Origin: CAKQOE01 sp051892195
GTDB lineage: Bacteria; Bacillota; Clostridia; Peptostreptococcales; Anaerovoracaceae
Assembly (NCBI GenBank): GCA_051892195.1
Contig: JBJFFZ010000049.1
Coordinates: forward strand, 1-52,893
DNA length: 52,893 nucleotides
Reading direction: 5' to 3'
Part shown: positions 51,211 through 52,893 of the stretch, piece by piece
How the letters are laid out: each line of letters begins with the position of its first letter
How positions within the stretch are numbered: position 1 is the first letter of the stretch
Notes under the pieces: model-generated
What the model was told of the DNA's origin: nothing
The model's input: the letters and a program-made list of their open reading frames with translations, nothing else
Databases searched by the model: none
Position numbers and translations under genes: made by a program

Positions 51211-52074
51211 TTATTTCATATCCTCCGGCGTTTTCCACCAGTTCAGATCTCTGTATCTTGCCTGAATGGCCTTTACGTCGTCCTTTGTGGAGAGGAAGAG
51301 ATTCTTCTTTTCCATAAGATAATTGGTATGGACATCCAGTGCCGCCGGCGTCAGACGATGCATAAAGTCCGGATCGTATGTAAGGTGCAGGCCCTCCGGG
51401 CCTGAAACAAGGTCGGCCTCGCCGCCGCAGACACCGCACTTCACCCTTCCGTCCGGGCGGATCTGCATTTCGGTGCCGGAGCAGAACGGGCAGCGGAGCA
51501 GGTCCGGCTGTGTGGAGGTGTAGACACTTCCGTCCTTCGGCGGATTTACCAGAAGCTCTGCCAGCTTGCCCAGCTTTTCCAGATTTTCTCCCTTTACGCT
51601 GTCTCCCGGAAGGGTCGCAAGGATCACCTCATGCCCCACAACATTCATATGGAACTTTCTCGCAAACAGCAGGGAATCCTCTCTTACCATGCCTTCCCAG
51701 CCCGGCATGCCGAAGGAATTGACGATGACGCAGTCCGGGCGGCCAAAGAGCTTGTAGTCGCCGGTTACGGAAAGCATCCGGTCCAGAATCACCTTCAGCG
51801 CCGTATGTCCCCCCAGAAGATACGCCGGAGCTGCAATTACGATCTTATCCGCATGCTTGACGTTGCGGATGAGAAATTCCAGATCGTCCTTGATGACGCA
51901 TTTCTTTCCTTCCGGAACACAGGCATAGCATGCGTTGCAGTACTCAATATTCAGCTTGTTGAGCCGGATCATGTCCTTTTCCCAGTCATCCGGCAGCTGC
52001 CGGAAAATCTCCTTTACCGCCAGCTCGGAATTTCCTTCTCTTCTCGGTGATGAAACCAGTCCTACTACGCGCAT
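51211..52074 (-). CDS. Iron-sulfur flavoprotein with C-terminal zinc ribbon
   Basis: The 287-residue protein has a flavodoxin-like FMN-binding fold beginning VVGLVSSPRREGNSELAV. The compact cysteine motif CNACYACVPEGKKC (C46, C49, C52, C59; CX2CX2CX6C) is that of iron-sulfur flavoproteins, which carry a [4Fe-4S] cluster and handle electrons or peroxide and oxygen in anaerobes. After about residue 190 a zinc ribbon follows (C195, C198, C213, C216), and a roughly 70-residue helical tail ends the protein; neither belongs to the core family. It is a single-gene unit with its own promoter and terminator. Confidence 0.88.
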   Translation of the reverse strand: MRVVGLVSSPRREGNSELAVKEIFRQLPDDWEKDMIRLNKLNIEYCNACYACVPEGKKCVIKDDLEFLIRNVKHADKIVIAAPAYLLGGHTALKVILDRMLSVTGDYKLFGRPDCVIVNSFGMPGWEGMVREDSLLFARKFHMNVVGHEVILATLPGDSVKGENLEKLGKLAELLVNPPKDGSVYTSTQPDLLRCPFCSGTEMQIRPDGRVKCGVCGGEADLVSGPEGLHLTYDPDFMHRLTPAALDVHTNYLMEKKNLFLSTKDDVKAIQARYRDLNWWKTPEDMK

Positions 52075-52129
52075 AATATTACCTCACTCTTTCTTTAAAA
52101 AAGTACGTTCGACAATAATTTCTATGCAA

Positions 52130-52158
52130 ATTATATCACACCGGCCGGGCCGGTGCAA
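52130..52158 (-). promoter_or_regulatory. Promoter of the flavoprotein gene with palindrome in the spacer
   Basis: On the minus strand TTGCAC (52153-52158) and TATAAT (52130-52135) are 17 bases apart. A 17-bp palindrome, CACCGGCC and GGCCGGTG around one central base (52139-52155), fills almost the whole spacer. A repressor bound there would block polymerase. Confidence 0.7.
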
Positions 52159-52202
52159 TCAGAACACTTTTTGCCGATTGTATCAAGAAAAGTACAATTT
52201 TA

Positions 52203-52237
52203 TAAAAAAGAGCTGCCTCTGCAAAAGAGACAGCTCC
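52203..52237 (-). terminator. Terminator of metQ
   Basis: On the minus strand a GAGCTG/CAGCTC stem extended by CTCT/AGAG is followed by a T run (52204-52209). It lies 55 bases past the metQ stop. Confidence 0.85.
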
Positions 52238-52292
52238 ATTATATGGATCGTGCTTTTATATTACTGATCTGATCAGAATTTTCTGCCGCAGC

Positions 52293-52893
52293 TTAGAATA
52301 CAGGTAATACCATACCCTTGTAGTTTTCTTCGATAAACTGTCTGCATGTATCAGAAGTCAGGGCAGCCATAAGCTTCTGGATGGCTTCGTTGTTTTCGTT
52401 GCCTTCCTTAACTACCAGAATGTTGGCATAAGTCTGGGCAGCGATGGAATCTGCAGCTTCAAATGCGAGACCCTGATCTGCAGTCAGGCCTGCTTCCAGT
52501 GCATAGTTTCCGTTGATTACGCCGAAGTCAGCATCTCCCAGAGATCTTGCAACCGCAGCAGCTTCCACTTCAAGGAACTGCAGGTTGTGTGGATTTTCTG
52601 CGATATCCTTCGGAGTGATTGTGAGGTCTGCGTTTTCAGGGAGTGTGATGAGACCCTGAGCAGCCAGGAGCTGGAGAGCTCTTGCTTCATTTGTCGTGTC
52701 GTTTGGAACTGCGATTACAGCGCCGTCAGCGATTGCTGTCAGATCGGAGCTCTTTCCAGGGAAAATGCCCATCGGTTCATAATGAACAGCGAGAACAGAA
52801 GCCAGGTGTGTACCGTTTTCTGCGTTGAAGTCTTCCAGGTAAGGGAGGTGCTGGAAGTAGTTAGCGTCCAGTTCGCCACTTTCTACTGCAGTG
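52293..52893 (-). CDS. metQ: Methionine ABC transporter substrate-binding protein (partial)
   Basis: MetQ/NlpA lipoproteins bind methionine and deliver it to the MetNI transporter. The window holds the last 199 codons; the start and signal peptide lie beyond the right edge. The frame continues upstream of the first internal ATG through ANYFQHLPYLEDFN, a family hallmark, then VHYEPMGIFPGK, and GVINGNYALEAGL, to the C-terminus. The metN and metI genes, if adjacent, are outside. A terminator follows, so it is the last gene of its unit. Confidence 0.93.
   Translation of the reverse strand, partial: TAVESGELDANYFQHLPYLEDFNAENGTHLASVLAVHYEPMGIFPGKSSDLTAIADGAVIAVPNDTTNEARALQLLAAQGLITLPENADLTITPKDIAENPHNLQFLEVEAAAVARSLGDADFGVINGNYALEAGLTADQGLAFEAADSIAAQTYANILVVKEGNENNEAIQKLMAALTSDTCRQFIEENYKGMVLPVF

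Overview
The window reads as chromosomal DNA from a Gram-positive anaerobe of the Bacillota, most likely class Clostridia with moderate GC content. The evidence is the set of families: SigH, a CarD-family regulator, YacL (PIN-TRAM), MrnC, LCP and CwlD-type wall enzymes, YhgE/Pip proteins and an iron-sulfur flavoprotein. Strong AGGAGG ribosome binding sites and TTGACA-17-TATAAT type promoters agree. A narrower guess (Anaerovoracaceae-like) cannot be proved from here. I saw no transposase, integrase, phage gene, rRNA or CRISPR array.

Layout. 1-330 (minus): start of tuf and a tRNA-Thr behind one strong promoter. 329-8270 (minus): cysE, cysS, AI-2E transporter, an uncharacterised protein, mrnC, thyA, folA, rlmB, sigH. 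This is the classic cysE-cysS-mrnC-rlmB-sigH block with thyA-folA inserted. 8428-18016 (plus): a small acidic protein; then carD, yacL, an ispD-ispF fusion, proS and a cyclophilin; then a two-component system; then radA. 18102-26956 (minus): glpX, rho, DUF1385, prmC, rpmE, prfA, sua5, rpiB, tyrS, with rpmE lying between prmC and rho on the map. The sua5 reading frame is broken between its two domains. 27036-38259 (minus): LCP protein, an EF-G paralogue, tex, prfB with its programmed +1 frameshift, secA and lysC. 38490-40387 (plus): an unrecognised protein and an ilvN-type ACT subunit. 40460-46543 (minus): two giant YhgE/Pip membrane proteins flanking a two-helix protein with a long disordered acidic tail. 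46544-47045: a gene-free AT-rich stretch with two perfect and several near DnaA boxes. 47046-52893 (minus): CwlD-like amidase, TauE/SafE permease, lipoprotein, MATE transporter, iron-sulfur flavoprotein with a zinc ribbon, and a truncated metQ.

Function. Most of the window is housekeeping: translation (EF-Tu, tRNA, three aminoacyl-tRNA synthetases, RF1, RF2, PrmC, L31, EF-G2, Sua5), transcription (SigH, CarD, Rho, Tex), secretion (SecA), isoprenoid, folate and thymidylate, cysteine, and aspartate-family synthesis. The least explained parts are the YhgE/Pip trio, the DnaA-box region, the frame-broken sua5, the gene at 38490, and two regulatory DNA designs: a 21-bp-spaced direct repeat before ilvN, and a palindrome filling the promoter spacer of the flavoprotein gene.
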